From NCBI RefSeq assembly GCF_022807995.1, contig NZ_CP094351.1, positions 2,635,001 to 2,699,000 on the forward strand: a DNA stretch of 64,000 bases. The letters are read 5' to 3'. A program made the translations under genes and the position numbers. Positions 63,885-64,000 of this stretch are shown here, piece after piece. Position 1 is the stretch's first letter, and each line of letters starts with the position of its first letter. Below the pieces are notes generated by a model. That model was not told the DNA's origin, ran no database searches, and saw only the letters and a list, made by a program, of their open reading frames with translations. The DNA comes from Pseudomonas orientalis. GTDB taxonomy: Bacteria > Pseudomonadota > Gammaproteobacteria > Pseudomonadales > Pseudomonadaceae.

Positions 63885-63944
63885 ACGCGATGCCGAATGC
63901 GGGTCGCGTACTAAATCACTTGGAGAAACTCAGGAGATTTTAAA
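63885..63944 (+). promoter_or_regulatory. Candidate RNA thermometer in the ibpA leader
   Basis: Hairpin 1: ACGCGA/TCGCGT (63885-63890, 63904-63909). Hairpin 2: AAATC and CTTGG (63913-63923) pair with TCAGG and GATTT (63930-63940), with an A-A mismatch and G-U pairs, and enclose the ribosome site AGGAG. A weak, SD-masking stem in an hsp20 leader is the ROSE-type arrangement. Confidence 0.55.
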
Positions 63945-64000
63945 ATGGCTACTACCCTTTCGTTGGCTCCACTGTTCCGTCAATCGGTGGGCTTTGATCG
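63945..64000 (+). CDS. ibpA: Small heat-shock protein Hsp20 (IbpA), 3' end outside window
   Basis: Only 18 codons are visible: MATTLSLAPLFRQSVGFDR-like, matching the N-terminus of Pseudomonas IbpA/Hsp20 (SLAPLFRxSVGFDRF). CAGGAG lies eight bases before ATG 63945. The protein would be an ATP-independent holdase chaperone. Heat-shock promoter and SD-masking hairpin upstream support the call. Confidence 0.8.
   Translation, partial: MATTLSLAPLFRQSVGFD

Overview
The window looks like a chromosomal stretch from a fluorescent Pseudomonas (P. fluorescens group). The signs are high-GC genes, many Pseudomonas REP-type hairpins, a PvdQ acylase behind an exact PvdS-type iron-starvation promoter, a glgA-treZ-malQ-treY-glgX cluster in the gene order known from Pseudomonas, and small proteins of Pseudomonas-typical families (DUF6124, DUF6429, DUF2934). 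This is inferred from content; no search was run.

Layout. 1-5 kb is a variable, lower-GC patch: the end of a large unknown gene, a possible ADP-ribosyltransferase-fold protein, truncated gene ends meeting at a rearrangement scar, and a decayed IS66 element. 5-19 kb holds metabolic and sensory genes (DUF4432 epimerase-like, LysE, GNAT, ProC-like, a RES-domain/membrane-protein pair, histidine kinase, LysR/NmrA divergent pair, a chemoreceptor with a polytopic membrane domain, and a Fur-boxed TonB siderophore receptor). 18.8-33.5 kb is one long minus-strand block. It starts with glycogen/trehalose genes (glgA, treZ, malQ, treY, DUF2934, glgX) and runs with 4-bp overlaps into an acyl-CoA dehydrogenase, a PIG-L deacetylase, a NodS-like methyltransferase and a GT2 glycosyltransferase, followed by a second PIG-L paralogue. 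35-49 kb has a dehydrogenase/hydrolase pair, a dCache chemoreceptor, an aldo/keto reductase with divergent LysR, and a 1635-residue toxin-like protein ending in a TIKI/ChaN-like domain. 49-54 kb has pvdQ, tRNA-Cys and small proteins. 54-59.5 kb is a hydroxyproline catabolic cluster (epimerase, deaminase-type DHDPS homologue, FAD oxidase) between two AraC-type regulators. 61-64 kb has a GH13 trehalose synthase-like enzyme, a glycine-zipper protein and the start of a heat-shock Hsp20 gene.

Mobile DNA. Two sequence-matched IS110-family elements (about 1111 bp, opposite orientation, at 34.1-35.2 and 59.6-60.7 kb) sit at the same position inside two copies of a roughly 450-bp palindromic host repeat; a third copy at 12.1-12.5 kb is empty. 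The non-coding left end folds into two stem-loops whose loops match the target and donor sequences around a CT core, which fits an IS621-style bridge RNA. The empty repeat copy differs exactly at the guide-matched bases.

Most notable leads: the guide/target match of the IS110 element, the acyl-CoA dehydrogenase/PIG-L/NodS-like/GT2 module attached to the glycogen operon, the RES plus membrane-protein pair, and the large TIKI-domain toxin-like protein.
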